Shown here: in pieces, positions 25,165-33,649 of the stretch
How the letters are laid out: each line of letters begins with the position of its first letter
Position numbering within the stretch: the stretch's first letter is position 1
NCBI RefSeq assembly: GCF_900176075.1
Contig: NZ_FWWV01000057.1
Span: forward strand, 37,379-101,378
Reading direction: 5' to 3'
From: Pasteurella testudinis DSM 23072
GTDB lineage: Bacteria; Pseudomonadota; Gammaproteobacteria; Enterobacterales; Pasteurellaceae
DNA length: 64,000 bases
Program-made: the position numbers and the translations under genes
Notes under the pieces: generated by a model
What the model was told of the DNA's origin: nothing
Seen by the model: the letters and a program-made list of their open reading frames with translations, nothing else
Database searches by the model: none

Positions 25165-26006
25165 TGTGGCGGACACTGAAACACATCGGTCGCACCCACC
25201 GCAAAAAATTGTTGGTGACCTTTACTATCGTGGCACTTGAGAACCTGCTGTATCTGATTTATCCGCTGTTCGGCGCGTTTGCCGTCAATGCGGTGATGGC
25301 GGGCAATGTCTGGCAGGCACTGGTGTATGCCGCATTGGTGCTTGCCATGTGGTTGGTGGGGGCGGTTCGGCGGGCGGTGGACACCCGCACTTTCGCCCGC
25401 ATCTATTCGGCACTGGTGGTGCCGGTGATTGTGGAACAGCGTATGCAGGCACAAACGCACTCTACAATCAGCGCACGGGTGGCGTTGTCGAGAGAGTTTG
25501 TGGATTTTTTTGAAGAGCATTTGCCCACGGCGGTGACGTCGTTGGTGTCGGTGATCGGCGCCTGTGTGATGCTGCTGGCGCTTGAATGGTGGTCGGGCGT
25601 GCTGGCGACGGCGATTCTGCTGTTTTTTGCACTGCTGCTGCCCCGCTTCAGCCGCATCAGCAACAAGCTGTACGAAGTGCTGAACAACCGCTTGGAAAAA
25701 GACGTGGAGATGATTCAAACGGCGGAAAGCATGCAGTTGCACAAGCATTACGATCTGGTCGCACAATTGCGGATTTGGATTTCCAACCGTGAAGCGCTGG
25801 CGTATTTGTGCATCGGCGTGGCGGCCTGCCTGCTGTTCGGCTTTACCCTGGTGTGGATTACGCTTAACGGCTACGGCAGTGCCGGGCATATTTACGCACT
25901 GACGACCTATATGTGGATGTTTGCCATGAGCCTCGACGACATGCCTTTTCTGATTGAAAAATATTCCAATCTGAAAGACATTGCCGAGCGGGTGAAGGTG
26001 GGCTGA
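25164..26006 (+). CDS. ABC-transporter six-TM domain protein without ATPase domain
   Basis: A 280-aa protein containing only the six-helix membrane domain of an ABC exporter (hydrophobic segments at about 17-40, 48-70, 110-135, 140-160, 213-235 and 240-262). The nucleotide-binding domain that normally follows is absent: no Walker motifs are seen before the stop at 26006, and the next gene is on the other strand. Stand-alone proteins of this kind form their own family. The partner ATPase, if any, must be elsewhere. It is translationally coupled to the MarR gene, suggesting drug- or metabolite-responsive expression. No frameshift towards a hidden ATPase was seen. Confidence 0.78.
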   Translation: MWRTLKHIGRTHRKKLLVTFTIVALENLLYLIYPLFGAFAVNAVMAGNVWQALVYAALVLAMWLVGAVRRAVDTRTFARIYSALVVPVIVEQRMQAQTHSTISARVALSREFVDFFEEHLPTAVTSLVSVIGACVMLLALEWWSGVLATAILLFFALLLPRFSRISNKLYEVLNNRLEKDVEMIQTAESMQLHKHYDLVAQLRIWISNREALAYLCIGVAACLLFGFTLVWITLNGYGSAGHIYALTTYMWMFAMSLDDMPFLIEKYSNLKDIAERVKVG

Positions 26007-26040
26007 GGGGGAAAATCTTTCATTGCCCAACGGTGGAGAA

Positions 26041-26087
26041 AGGCCGTCTGAAACCGCACTTTGATGGTGTTAAGTTTCAGACGGCAT
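26041..26087. terminator. DUS/USS-containing hairpin
   Basis: AG-DUS plus ACCGCACTTTG on the left, TTCAGACGGCAT on the right. It lies between the convergent ABC membrane gene and the LysR gene and serves both. Confidence 0.75.
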
Positions 26088-26960
26088 TTATCCATGCTTC
26101 TCCAACCACTCCCCACAAAAATCCACAAACGCCCGTACAATCGCCGAAGGGTGGCGGTATTGTGGATAAATTAAATGCACCATAAACACAGAAAACGGAT
26201 AATCAGGCAAAATTTCCACCAATTCCCCGCTTGCAATCATGGGCTTGGCAAGCATATCGGGCAAATCGCCAATGCCATTATTTTGCAGCAACCAATGGCG
26301 TAAATGAATGTAGTCATTGCAACTAAACTTCGGCTTGATAGTAGTGCGTTGCTCCCCCAGCGCCCATGCGGCGGTGATGTCGGTGGTTTCCACCCACGCA
26401 CACAGCGGATAATGCTGTAATTCGTCAGGCACAGACGGCTTGCCATGCGTGGCGATAAAATCAGGCGTGGCAACCAGCTTCAATTGCAGTTTCATCATCG
26501 GTTTGACTATCATTAGCTCGGTATCAGGCGTACCGATACGCACCGCTACATCAAAACCATCGGCAATCAAATCCACCTTGCGATTACTCGCCACCACATG
26601 CACATCAATATCGGGGTATTGCGTTTGGAAATCATGCAATAAATCCCAAAACAGCCCAAAGGCTTGCGGCATAGACAGCCTTAATTTGCCTTTTAAAGCC
26701 TGTTCATTGCCAAGCAGATTGCGGGCGGCATTGTCCACAGTTTCTAGGCTGAAATTCACTTGCTCGTACAACTGTTGCCCTTGCACAGTCAAGCCCACAC
26801 CTTGAGTGGAACGCTCCAATAATTGCACGCCTAATTGCTGTTCTAACTCTTTGGTTTTGCGGCTGATGGTGGTGATGGGAATGCCGCTTTTTTGGCTGGC
26901 AGCAGAAAAACTGCCTGCTTGGGCAACATGCACAAAGATTTTTAGGGCGTTTAAATCCAT
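26088..26960 (-). CDS. LysR-type transcriptional regulator
   Basis: A 290-aa, full-length LysR. The HTH has SFSAASQKSGIPITTISRK and LGVQLLERSTQGVGLT, and the effector domain starts around LKGKLRLSMPQAFG. It is a clear paralogue of the LysR at 34102 (same ELEQ-LGVQLLERSTQGV segment, same ILPDYPF near the C-terminus). It is divergent from the exported MBL protein at 27102, its likely target. The shared gap is 141 bp. Confidence 0.9.
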   Translation of the reverse strand: MDLNALKIFVHVAQAGSFSAASQKSGIPITTISRKTKELEQQLGVQLLERSTQGVGLTVQGQQLYEQVNFSLETVDNAARNLLGNEQALKGKLRLSMPQAFGLFWDLLHDFQTQYPDIDVHVVASNRKVDLIADGFDVAVRIGTPDTELMIVKPMMKLQLKLVATPDFIATHGKPSVPDELQHYPLCAWVETTDITAAWALGEQRTTIKPKFSCNDYIHLRHWLLQNNGIGDLPDMLAKPMIASGELVEILPDYPFSVFMVHLIYPQYRHPSAIVRAFVDFCGEWLEKHG

Positions 26961-27101
26961 TTTTTGCTTACCAAATTTGAAAAACGGTTTTTCATTATAT
27001 CGTATTCCAAGCCATAATTGAACAATCTATAATACGCACCATCAAACAGCAATTCCGCTGTTTTCCATTCCAATCCATTGTTTTTTAAGAGAGTATTTAT
27101 C

Positions 27102-27959
27102 ATGAAAAAATTTGCTTTAGGTCTTGTCGCCGCCACCGCTTTATCTGCCCCTGCTTTTGCGGATAATTTAAAAATGGAACTGTTCAATCCGCAAGCCGCC
27201 AGCATTATGCCTGTCAGCTCGGTGATTGTGGAAGGGGACAATGAAGTGTTGTTGGTTGATGCCCAGTTCCAACGTAATGACGCTTTGACGTTGGTTGAAA
27301 AAATCAAAGCCACAGGCAAACCACTGAAAACCATTTTTATCAGCCACAGCGACCCTGATTTTTATTTTGGTTTGGATGTATTGACACAAGCCTTTCCAGA
27401 AGCCGAAGTATTAGCAACCCCTGAAACCGCCAAATACGTTCGCAGCAAAATTGTTGCCAAATCCGACTACTGGTCGCCGATTTTGAAAGAAAACGCTCCG
27501 CGTGCCTTAGTGTTGCCGAAAGCCACCACTGCCGATCATCTGAAAGTGGGTACAAGCACCATTGAAATCAAAAACTTGGATAACGACCCGAAACACACCT
27601 ATTTGTGGGAGCCTGTGAGCAAAACCGTGCTTGGCGGTGTGGTGGTGTTTGATAACTTGCACGTTTGGATGGCAGACACCAAAACGCTTGCTGAACGCCA
27701 AACATGGGTTCGCACTCTGGAAAACATGCAAAAATTGCAACCGAAAACCGTGTTGGCAGGGCATTCATTGGGCAACAATTATTCGCCAAGCAGCGTGGAA
27801 TTCACCAAAGCCTATCTTCAAAATTTTGCCAAAGCCGAACGCAACAGCAAAAACAGTGCCGAGTTGATTGAAAAAATGAAAGCACAATACCCGAATGTCG
27901 GCTCGGTTGGTACGCTGGAGCTGGGTGCGAAAGTAATAAAAGGCGAAATGCAGTGGTAA
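27102..27959 (+). CDS. Exported MBL-fold hydrolase with altered metal motif
   Basis: A 285-aa protein. I chose the ATG at 27102 because it opens a clear signal peptide (MKKFALGLVAATALSAPAFA, cleavage after residue 20). The beta-lactamase-fold active site reads HSDPDFYFG instead of HxHxDH, so the second and last His of the first metal site are replaced. GHSLGNNY near residue 221 supplies another conserved His. The family therefore probably binds one metal or has changed chemistry. It acts in the periplasm. It is followed by a 22-codon signal-peptide stub and, further on, an exported RidA protein. It is divergent from the LysR gene at 26088. Confidence 0.8.
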   Translation: MKKFALGLVAATALSAPAFADNLKMELFNPQAASIMPVSSVIVEGDNEVLLVDAQFQRNDALTLVEKIKATGKPLKTIFISHSDPDFYFGLDVLTQAFPEAEVLATPETAKYVRSKIVAKSDYWSPILKENAPRALVLPKATTADHLKVGTSTIEIKNLDNDPKHTYLWEPVSKTVLGGVVVFDNLHVWMADTKTLAERQTWVRTLENMQKLQPKTVLAGHSLGNNYSPSSVEFTKAYLQNFAKAERNSKNSAELIEKMKAQYPNVGSVGTLELGAKVIKGEMQW

Positions 27960-28031
27960 TACCAGACCACATTTAAATTTACATCAGGCGGACAGGCGCT
28001 TACTGTCCGCCTTACTTAACAGGAATACCCA

Positions 28032-28100
28032 ATGAAAAAAATCATATTATTAAGCAGTTTGTTATTGGCTTTTGCCGCCCCCGCCATGGCAAAAACCTAA
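28032..28100 (+). pseudogene. Signal-peptide stub of a lost exported protein
   Basis: A 22-codon frame (start MKKIILLSSLLLAFAAP, then AMAKT-stop) with a ribosome site AGGAAT. It is a textbook signal peptide whose mature protein is missing. It follows the exported MBL gene by 72 bp, so it probably was the next gene of that operon, deleted after the cleavage site. A functional micropeptide cannot be excluded. Confidence 0.5.
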
Positions 28101-28283
28101 GCCGTAACCACAGCGGCAACGGGGCAGCAGTGACTGCGGGATTTTGTGGCGCAGGGCGAACAGGTGGGGCAGTCATCATCTCGGTTGGGCTAAGGTCTGT
28201 TTTTAATGAAACGCCGTCTGAAACTTACGCTTTGCCCGAATTGGTCAGGGTTCACGCAGACGAAGTGTTCATCGGGCATCGGG

Positions 28284-28388
28284 CAATTGCATTTGGTGAT
28301 GCACGAAGACGTTCGCCATGCCGCCAAAGTGCGGTCGGTGGCGGGATTTTTTGATAGCAGGGCTTATGTTTACTGCCCCCAGCAGTAG
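28284..28388 (+). pseudogene. C-terminal remnant of a LysR-type regulator
   Basis: One reading frame encodes QLHLVMHEDVRHAAKVRS followed by VAGFF, which matches the usual LysR ending (LxLVxHxxLRxxxRVRxxxDFL). The rest of the gene is not recognisable. The 28101-28604 stretch otherwise has no gene: only this fragment and the DUS hairpins at 28476-28558. A USS core lies in frame in the fragment. Confidence 0.45.
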
Positions 28389-28475
28389 TAACCTTGCCAC
28401 GCATCAAATGGGTATTTGACCAACTCTGTGAGCTGATGAAACAGCGGTTTGGCGATGATTGACCGATTTTGTTTC

Positions 28476-28558
28476 AGGCTGTCTGAAGCTTCACATCAAA
28501 GTGCGGTTTCAGACGGCATAAGATATGCCGTCTGAAATTGCAATTTTTCAGATGGCAT
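28476..28558. repeat. Two adjacent DUS hairpins
   Basis: The first pair uses a variant left arm (AGGCTGTCTGAA) with AAAGTGCGGTTTCAGACGGCAT on the right. The second pair is ATGCCGTCTGAA ... TTCAGATGGCAT, its right arm one base off. They terminate the minus-strand RidA gene. Confidence 0.7.
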
Positions 28559-28604
28559 TGTTTTGCAAAAAATCTAAAATTTTAGGCTGCTTGTAGCATC
28601 AATG

Positions 28605-29075
28605 TTATTTGCTTTCCGGCATAATGACAGTCGCATCAATTTCAAATAATGCACCGTCAGTCACCAATCGCGGAATTTGCACAGTGGTACTGGCTGGCGG
28701 ATTTTGCGTGTTTACAAAGCTGTCACGCACATCACGTAATAAAGGAAGTTGGGTTTTCACATCAGTCAGATACATATTGATTTTGACCACGTGTTCCCAT
28801 TTTGCTCCAACCGCTTTTAAAGCGGTATCCAGATTTTGAAAGGCTTGTTGGGCCTGGGCTTTAAAATCGCCGGGTTTGCCGACTAATTTACCTTCCTGTG
28901 AAATACCTAACTGACCGGAAATAAACACCATTTTCTGATTAGCCGGTACGCTGACTACGTGGGTGTAACCAAACGGTTTGTGAATACTTTGTGGATTGGT
29001 AAATTCGGCGTTTTGTGCGAAAGATACCACTGGTACTAATAATGCAGCGGCACAAAGTGATTTGAATAATGTCAT
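28605..29075 (-). CDS. Exported RidA/YjgF-family protein
   Basis: A 156-aa protein: a 20-residue signal peptide (MTLFKSLCAAALLVPVVSFA) fused to a full RidA domain. The family motifs GYTHVVSVPA, VFISGQLG, DTALKAVGA and the terminal IEIDATV-like segment (FEIDATVIM) are present; the conserved catalytic Arg region is near QIPRLVTDG. RidA proteins hydrolyse reactive enamine/imine intermediates in the cytosol, so an exported copy is unusual. It may act on oxidation products from periplasmic amine-handling enzymes; this is an inference. It is a single gene behind double DUS hairpins. Confidence 0.85.
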   Translation of the reverse strand: MTLFKSLCAAALLVPVVSFAQNAEFTNPQSIHKPFGYTHVVSVPANQKMVFISGQLGISQEGKLVGKPGDFKAQAQQAFQNLDTALKAVGAKWEHVVKINMYLTDVKTQLPLLRDVRDSFVNTQNPPASTTVQIPRLVTDGALFEIDATVIMPESK

Positions 29076-29283
29076 TAAATTTTCCTTATTTTATTTGTGC
29101 AATTGGATATTATAAAATGTTATCAATGCTGGTGTCTAACACAGTTGTATTATTTTCTTAATGCGGTCACTTTCCCAAAAAACCGGCCGCTTATAAAAAA
29201 GATTGACAGCAAGCGGTAGGTACGATTAGCCGCCTCAAGCGGCGTAATCGTACGAATGCGATACTGTCGCTAGGCGATCGATG

Positions 29284-29341
29284 TGCCGTCTGAAAGCACA
29301 CTTTGCCTGTGTGAAAAGCAAAAGTGCGGTTCAGACGGCAT
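29284..29341. terminator. Hybrid DUS/USS hairpin
   Basis: GCCGTCTGAA, CACACTTTGCC, loop, GCAAAAGTGCGG, TTCAGACGGCAT. It ends the toxin-antitoxin operon on the minus strand. Confidence 0.75.
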
Positions 29342-29362
29342 TATCGCAATCAAACCCAACCA

Positions 29363-29803
29363 TCAATCCGTAAACGGATTCAACAGCCGTAAGCCGGCGG
29401 CGGTGAAGTCGGCGAAATCCTTTTCGTTGCGGGTGACCAGAATTAAGTGGTGCCCAATGGCTTGGGCGGCAATCCAGGCATCGTTTTCAGGGCTGCGGTC
29501 GGGCACATGCAGGCCGGCACAGAGTTTGGCGGTAGCGGTGTCCAGCGGCAGGATGTGTTCGGACAGCGTTTCTTTTAAGAAGTAATCCAGCCAGTTGCGT
29601 AAGCCTTGTGCTTGCAGCGGATCTTTGCGTGCCAAACCCAATACGCCCCGTTCCAGCTCCATCAGCACTACCGCCGAGGTGCAAAGCTCGCTTTCTTTCA
29701 CCGACTGCACCCAATCGGCAACGCCACGGTTACATCTGCCTTGTTTGACTTTACGCAGTTCGCTGATGATGTTGGTGTCTAATAAATATTTGAAGTCGTT
29801 CAT
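29363..29803 (-). CDS. VapC/FitB-type PIN-domain toxin
   Basis: A 146-aa PIN-domain RNase. The acidic active-site residues appear in LLDTNIISE (Asp9, Glu15) and PENDAWIAAQA, with the terminal Asp in TRNEKDF. The ATG at 29803 shares its A with the antitoxin TGA, so toxin translation depends on the antitoxin. VapC-like toxins cleave tRNA or rRNA; the neisserial FitB homologue binds its own promoter with FitA. Intact by length and motifs. Confidence 0.88.
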   Translation of the reverse strand: MNDFKYLLDTNIISELRKVKQGRCNRGVADWVQSVKESELCTSAVVLMELERGVLGLARKDPLQAQGLRNWLDYFLKETLSEHILPLDTATAKLCAGLHVPDRSPENDAWIAAQAIGHHLILVTRNEKDFADFTAAGLRLLNPFTD

Positions 29804-30069
29804 CAATCAAACTCCACCGGGCGACGCTGTGCCTTGGAACGTGGTGGAATATCCAGCTCAATCTCGGAAACATCAGACCCGTCGTAGGCAAGCAGGGCTT
29901 CGTATAAGGTGCGTTCAGGCTGCTTGCCGCTCAAATTCTGATATTCAGCAAAACTCATCACCACCAAATCGGGCTTGCCGCGGTTGGTAATCAGCAACGG
30001 GGCTTTGTGGGCGGCTTTTTGCGCTTCGTGGGTGCGTTGGTTGAATTCACGACTGGTCATGGTTTGCAT
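29803..30069 (-). CDS. Phd/YefM-type antitoxin
   Basis: An 88-aa protein. The start at 30069 has GGAG upstream and opens MQTMTSREFNQRTHEAQKAA, the Phd/YefM DNA-binding N-terminus. The GKPDLVVMSFAEYQNL segment is typical. The C-terminal tail (EIELDIPPRSKAQRRPVEFD) should wrap the toxin. It overlaps the toxin start (TGATG) and would neutralise the toxin and repress the operon. Confidence 0.87.
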   Translation of the reverse strand: MQTMTSREFNQRTHEAQKAAHKAPLLITNRGKPDLVVMSFAEYQNLSGKQPERTLYEALLAYDGSDVSEIELDIPPRSKAQRRPVEFD

Positions 30070-30142
30070 GGGCTTTCTCCTTTGAAGTGCGGTAAGCACG
30101 CACAAGATGTATATAGGTTAATACAATCCATGCAAAAAGACA

Positions 30143-30179
30143 ATGCCGTCTGAAAATAGTTGATGATTTCAGACGGCCT
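30143..30179. terminator. DUS hairpin
   Basis: ATGCCGTCTGAA ... TTCAGACGGCCT with a 13-bp loop and no USS. It lies behind the AraC remnant. Confidence 0.75.
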
Positions 30180-30187
30180 CTCTTTTC

Positions 30188-30358
30188 TTACGCCGCCGCT
30201 TGCTCCCGATAACGCTTCGGCGTGATGGCGTACTGTTTGCGAAATTGTTTGTCGAAGTAGCTCGGGCTTTGGAAGCCGCTGGCAAATGAAATATCGGGCA
30301 AAGTGCGGTCGGTGTTGCTTAATAAACCGGAGGTAACCGCCAAGCGGTATTCAGGTCG
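30188..30358 (-). pseudogene. C-terminal fragment of an AraC-type regulator
   Basis: Encodes YRLAVTSGLLSNTDR, DISFASGFQSPSYFDKQF and KQYAITPKRYREQ, the second HTH of an AraC/XylS protein. The frame upstream of about 30358 turns into unrelated sequence at the end of the hydrolase gene. Everything N-terminal is missing. A USS core (ACCGCACTT) is in frame. Confidence 0.75.
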
Positions 30359-30371
30359 CTGCACACCACCA

Positions 30372-31712
30372 TCAACGAAACCGTCCCGCTTTGCCGAGCC
30401 AATCCGCCATATAGTCATAAGTCAGCTTAACCGTATCGCCGTATTTTGTATCTATCGGGGTAACCACGTGCGAAGCCCCTTCGACAAACACAATGTCTTT
30501 GTCTTGGCTCTTGGCATTCAGGTAGATTTGTTCGGCGTTCAGATATTCCCAATTGCCCGTCAAGCCGATGGTCAGCAGCGGCACGCTGATATGACGGACG
30601 TTGCCGACAGGCGTGGTGTGCGAGCTTTCCCAATCCACGCCCTGCAAGCCTGTGGCGGTGATGGCAAAATCACCGTTCAGCCGCACGGCATACATCGGCA
30701 AAAACCGCTGTACGGTGGTGCGGAGTGCCATGTCGTATTGATTGCCTTTGTTGCTTAAATTTTTGGCACTGCGGGTAGTCGGCACGATTTGCGTGCTGAC
30801 ACTGCCGTCTTGATGCAGCAGCTTCCACGCTTGCTGGGTGTGGGCGAGTAGGCTGGGGTCTTGGGCGAATAATTTGTTGTTCATGCCCAAATAGTTGGCA
30901 GCAGGAATAATCAGGGCTTCGTCGCCTGCGAAATCGCCTTCACCTTTGTCTATCAAGGCTTTGCGTTGCTGGGCGTGGGCAATGATGGCGTGATTGCGTT
31001 TTGCCAAAGCGGTGAAATAACGCTGTTTGAAGGCTTGGCTGTAATTTGCTCCGGATTCGCCCATGCCGTTTTCGGGCAGATATAAATCGACTGACGGATT
31101 GCGTTGTTGGGCGTTGTGTTCATTGACAATGGCAGGGTCTAGGCTGAGCAAATACATGGTGGACATCCCGTAATTCGCATCCAGCAACACCAAACCGTCG
31201 GCTTTGGGCAAATCGGCGAGTTTGTCGCTACATGGGGCGATTTTGACCGCACTTTGGCAGATATCCACGCCGTTTTCGGCGATGTTTTGATAAGCGGAAA
31301 ACATCGCTCCGCCGCCGCTATGCCCAAGCAACACCACGTTGTCTATATCGCTGCGGTTTTTTAGGTACTGTACCGCTTTGGCAATGTCGCCCATCATGCG
31401 TTCAAAATCCAAATCATTGCCGGTATATTTGCTGGCGGCGTTGTTGGCATTCAAAACGGTAAAGCCACGCTTGGCAAGCTCCACACCTGATGAAAACTGG
31501 GTGTAATCCCCTTCGGCGTGCATGACCAGCACTGCCGTGCGGTTGTTCGGACTGCGGATTTGCGGGGCGTACAATGCCCCGACCACGCCGCCGCCCAGCA
31601 ACACCGCTTCTTGCGTGCTTTGCGCTTTTACTGCCCAATCTTCCGCTGCTGCCGCATGATGGGCGGTGAGCAGTCCTGCACTGATAAACAGGGTTTTGAA
31701 TAGGGATTTCAT
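30372..31712 (-). CDS. Exported alpha/beta hydrolase
   Basis: A 446-aa protein with a signal peptide (cleavage near HHAAAA, residue about 23) and the nucleophile elbow GHSGGG (Ser132). It is longer than typical hydrolases, with a large insertion between residues about 180 and 330. The last His candidate lies in VEGASHVVTPID. It overlaps the upstream reductase gene by ATGA (31709-31712), so the two are cotranslated. The C-terminus (GKAGRFR) lies 14 bp from the AraC remnant and may have been altered by the rearrangement there. Periplasmic esterase-type function is inferred; substrate unknown. Confidence 0.8.
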   Translation of the reverse strand: MKSLFKTLFISAGLLTAHHAAAAEDWAVKAQSTQEAVLLGGGVVGALYAPQIRSPNNRTAVLVMHAEGDYTQFSSGVELAKRGFTVLNANNAASKYTGNDLDFERMMGDIAKAVQYLKNRSDIDNVVLLGHSGGGAMFSAYQNIAENGVDICQSAVKIAPCSDKLADLPKADGLVLLDANYGMSTMYLLSLDPAIVNEHNAQQRNPSVDLYLPENGMGESGANYSQAFKQRYFTALAKRNHAIIAHAQQRKALIDKGEGDFAGDEALIIPAANYLGMNNKLFAQDPSLLAHTQQAWKLLHQDGSVSTQIVPTTRSAKNLSNKGNQYDMALRTTVQRFLPMYAVRLNGDFAITATGLQGVDWESSHTTPVGNVRHISVPLLTIGLTGNWEYLNAEQIYLNAKSQDKDIVFVEGASHVVTPIDTKYGDTVKLTYDYMADWLGKAGRFR

Positions 31713-32299
31713 GATTGATTTGCTCCGAATACTTTTAATAAATGCGCCCGATAAGCAGCGGTAAAGGCTTCAATTTGCGGGTTTTTGATCACGTCATTCA
31801 CGATAAACGTCGGCAGACGGCTCATGCCCAAAAATTCATTGGCTTTGTGAAAATGCAAATACAGCCCGTCCACGCCTTGCCCTTCAAAAAAATCATCAGC
31901 ACGCTCAAAGGCTTCAATCGGTGCATTCCAAGTGAGCGACAGCATGAATTTTTTGCCTTGCAGCAAACCGCCCGTGCCATAGCCTTCGCTTGGATTAACC
32001 CGATGGCGGCCGTCGGATTGGTACAATTTGCCGTGTCCTGCGGTGAACACTTCGTCGATGTATTTTTTCACCGTCCACGGCTCACCCATCCACCAACCGG
32101 GCATTTGCCAGATGATTGCGTCCGCCCATAAAAAATTATCAATCTCTTGCTCAATTTGATAGCCGTCATCCATCACCGTTTCACGAATGCTGTGCCCGAT
32201 TTCAGTCAGTGTTTGTTTGGCGATGTCGTGCAGGGTATGGTTCAGCTTGCCGTGCGAATGGGCAAAGGCTTTGCCGCCGTCTAATAATAAAATGTTCAT
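31709..32299 (-). CDS. MdaB-type NAD(P)H-dependent oxidoreductase
   Basis: A 196-aa flavodoxin-fold reductase, related to the MdaB protein at 15133 (shared NILxLxG start, PGWWMGEPWTVKKYIDEV and GGLLQGKKFMLSLTWN). It is a cytosolic quinone or flavin reductase. It starts an operon with the exported hydrolase (4-bp overlap). No intact regulator gene adjoins it; the nearest is the AraC fragment downstream. Confidence 0.85.
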   Translation of the reverse strand: MNILLLDGGKAFAHSHGKLNHTLHDIAKQTLTEIGHSIRETVMDDGYQIEQEIDNFLWADAIIWQMPGWWMGEPWTVKKYIDEVFTAGHGKLYQSDGRHRVNPSEGYGTGGLLQGKKFMLSLTWNAPIEAFERADDFFEGQGVDGLYLHFHKANEFLGMSRLPTFIVNDVIKNPQIEAFTAAYRAHLLKVFGANQS

Positions 32300-32474
32300 G
32301 ATTTGTCTTGTTGGTTTATCTGATGTCGGAGTTAAAACGGTGATGATTCAGCCAGCCCACATTATCATTACGAGGGCTGCCTGACAATTCGTTTATAAGG
32401 CGAAAAGTGCCCGTAAATCGACACCGCTTCGCTGTCAGGGAGCCCTAATGATATTTGTTTCATGATAATTCATC

Positions 32475-32633
32475 ATCGAACACCGCTTGGAACTCATCGC
32501 CGCCGCCGATGACATTATTGAAATGGGTACAGGCGGCAGCGACGGCGGGCAAGTGATTTTCAGCGGCACGCCGCAAGCGATGTTGGCAAGCGAAGAATCG
32601 GTAACGGCAAAGTATTTGCAAGCGCTTTGCTGA
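32475..32633 (+). pseudogene. C-terminal remnant of a UvrA-like ABC ATPase
   Basis: A frame of 52 residues reads IEHRLELIAAADDIIEMG, then GGSDGGQVIFSGTP, then EESVTAKYL, matching the end of UvrA-type excinuclease subunits (IEHNLxxIxxADxIIDLGPxGGxxGGxIVxxGTPExL). It matches the short UvrA-paralogue class. An in-frame stop precedes it and no other part is present. The 32300-32474 sequence to its left shows no gene. Confidence 0.7.
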
Positions 32634-32647
32634 ATGAATGATGATTG

Positions 32648-32705
32648 ATGCCGTCTGAAAACCTTTTGCTTGTTTGAAAAAGCAAAGTGCGGTTTCAGAC
32701 GGCAT
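32648..32705. terminator. Hybrid DUS/USS hairpin
   Basis: AT-DUS pair with inner arms CTTTTGCTTG and CAAGC-like AAAAGCAAAGTGCGG. Nearly the same 58 bp occur at 34973-35030. It terminates the hydrolase gene at 32719. Confidence 0.8.
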
Positions 32706-32718
32706 GATCCGCTCAACG

Positions 32719-33624
32719 CTATTGATTTAAAAACGGTTCAACCAGCGTCCATACTGCTGCAAAATTTATCTGGGCTACGGGGTGCGGGGCATTGGGGATG
32801 ATGGCTAAATCCGCATTCGGCAGCATTTTGTAGGCAGCAATCACGCTGTCGAGCGGGGCGTTGGCATCATCTTCGCCTGCCAGCACCAACACGGGGGCGT
32901 GAATTTTGACGAATAGTTCCTTGCCGACCACGGTTTGATCGTATTGGCGGTTGGCTTGCTTGAACCAAGTGGCGGTTTGCTCGGTTTGCGGGCGGATGGC
33001 GGCTTGTTGCTGCCAGTAGTTCGGATCAAGTGCTTCAATGGCGGTAAACGGGGCGTTGCGGTCTTTTTGTCCGCCTTGTACAAAACCTTGTTTCCACTCA
33101 CCTGCACCGATGGCGACTAATTTGCCCACCGCTTGCGGATAATCGGCGGCGAATTGGTAGCCTGTGTAAGCACCGTCGCTAAAGCCGATGATGTCGGTTT
33201 TGGCAATTTTTAGGGCGGAAAGCACCGCTTGCAGGTCTTGGGCTTTTTGCCGGTAGCTCGGGGCAGCACTGCCGATGTCGGATTTGCCGTGTCCACGGGT
33301 ATTGACCAAAACTACTTGGCGTGTGGCTTTTAATTTATCGGCAAATTCGCCCATTTCCGCCATTGAGCCGACCACGCCGCCGTGCAGCAACACAATCGGC
33401 TCGCCCTTGCCATAAACTTCGTAATAAATCTTGGCATCGCCCGATTGCACATAATGCCCCGTGCGGCTGTTGTTGCCGTAAGGGATTTGGCTGACATAAC
33501 CGTTCGGCTGCTGCCCGAAATAGCGTAGCACCTGATTGGGTTTAACGACGTCGGGCTGAATGTCGGCGGCGTGTAGCGTGCCGACTGCCAAAAGTGCGGT
33601 CAATAATGCAAAAATTTTGTTCAT
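32719..33624 (-). CDS. Exported alpha/beta hydrolase
   Basis: A 301-aa protein with a signal peptide (MNKIFALLTALLAVGTLHAA, cleavage after about residue 20). The core has oxyanion HGG at 81-83, NTRGHGKS (residues 108-115), nucleophile elbow GFSDG (Ser149), the acid in LAGEDDANAP and His in NAPHPVAQ, so the triad is complete. The sequence resembles bacterial esterases/haloperoxidase-like hydrolases. Periplasmic. A CREE and a tautomerase gene follow upstream. A USS core lies in frame near the N-terminus. Confidence 0.82.
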   Translation of the reverse strand: MNKIFALLTALLAVGTLHAADIQPDVVKPNQVLRYFGQQPNGYVSQIPYGNNSRTGHYVQSGDAKIYYEVYGKGEPIVLLHGGVVGSMAEMGEFADKLKATRQVVLVNTRGHGKSDIGSAAPSYRQKAQDLQAVLSALKIAKTDIIGFSDGAYTGYQFAADYPQAVGKLVAIGAGEWKQGFVQGGQKDRNAPFTAIEALDPNYWQQQAAIRPQTEQTATWFKQANRQYDQTVVGKELFVKIHAPVLVLAGEDDANAPLDSVIAAYKMLPNADLAIIPNAPHPVAQINFAAVWTLVEPFLNQ

Positions 33625-33649
33625 CAGATGCTCCTTGCCGTCTGAAAAC

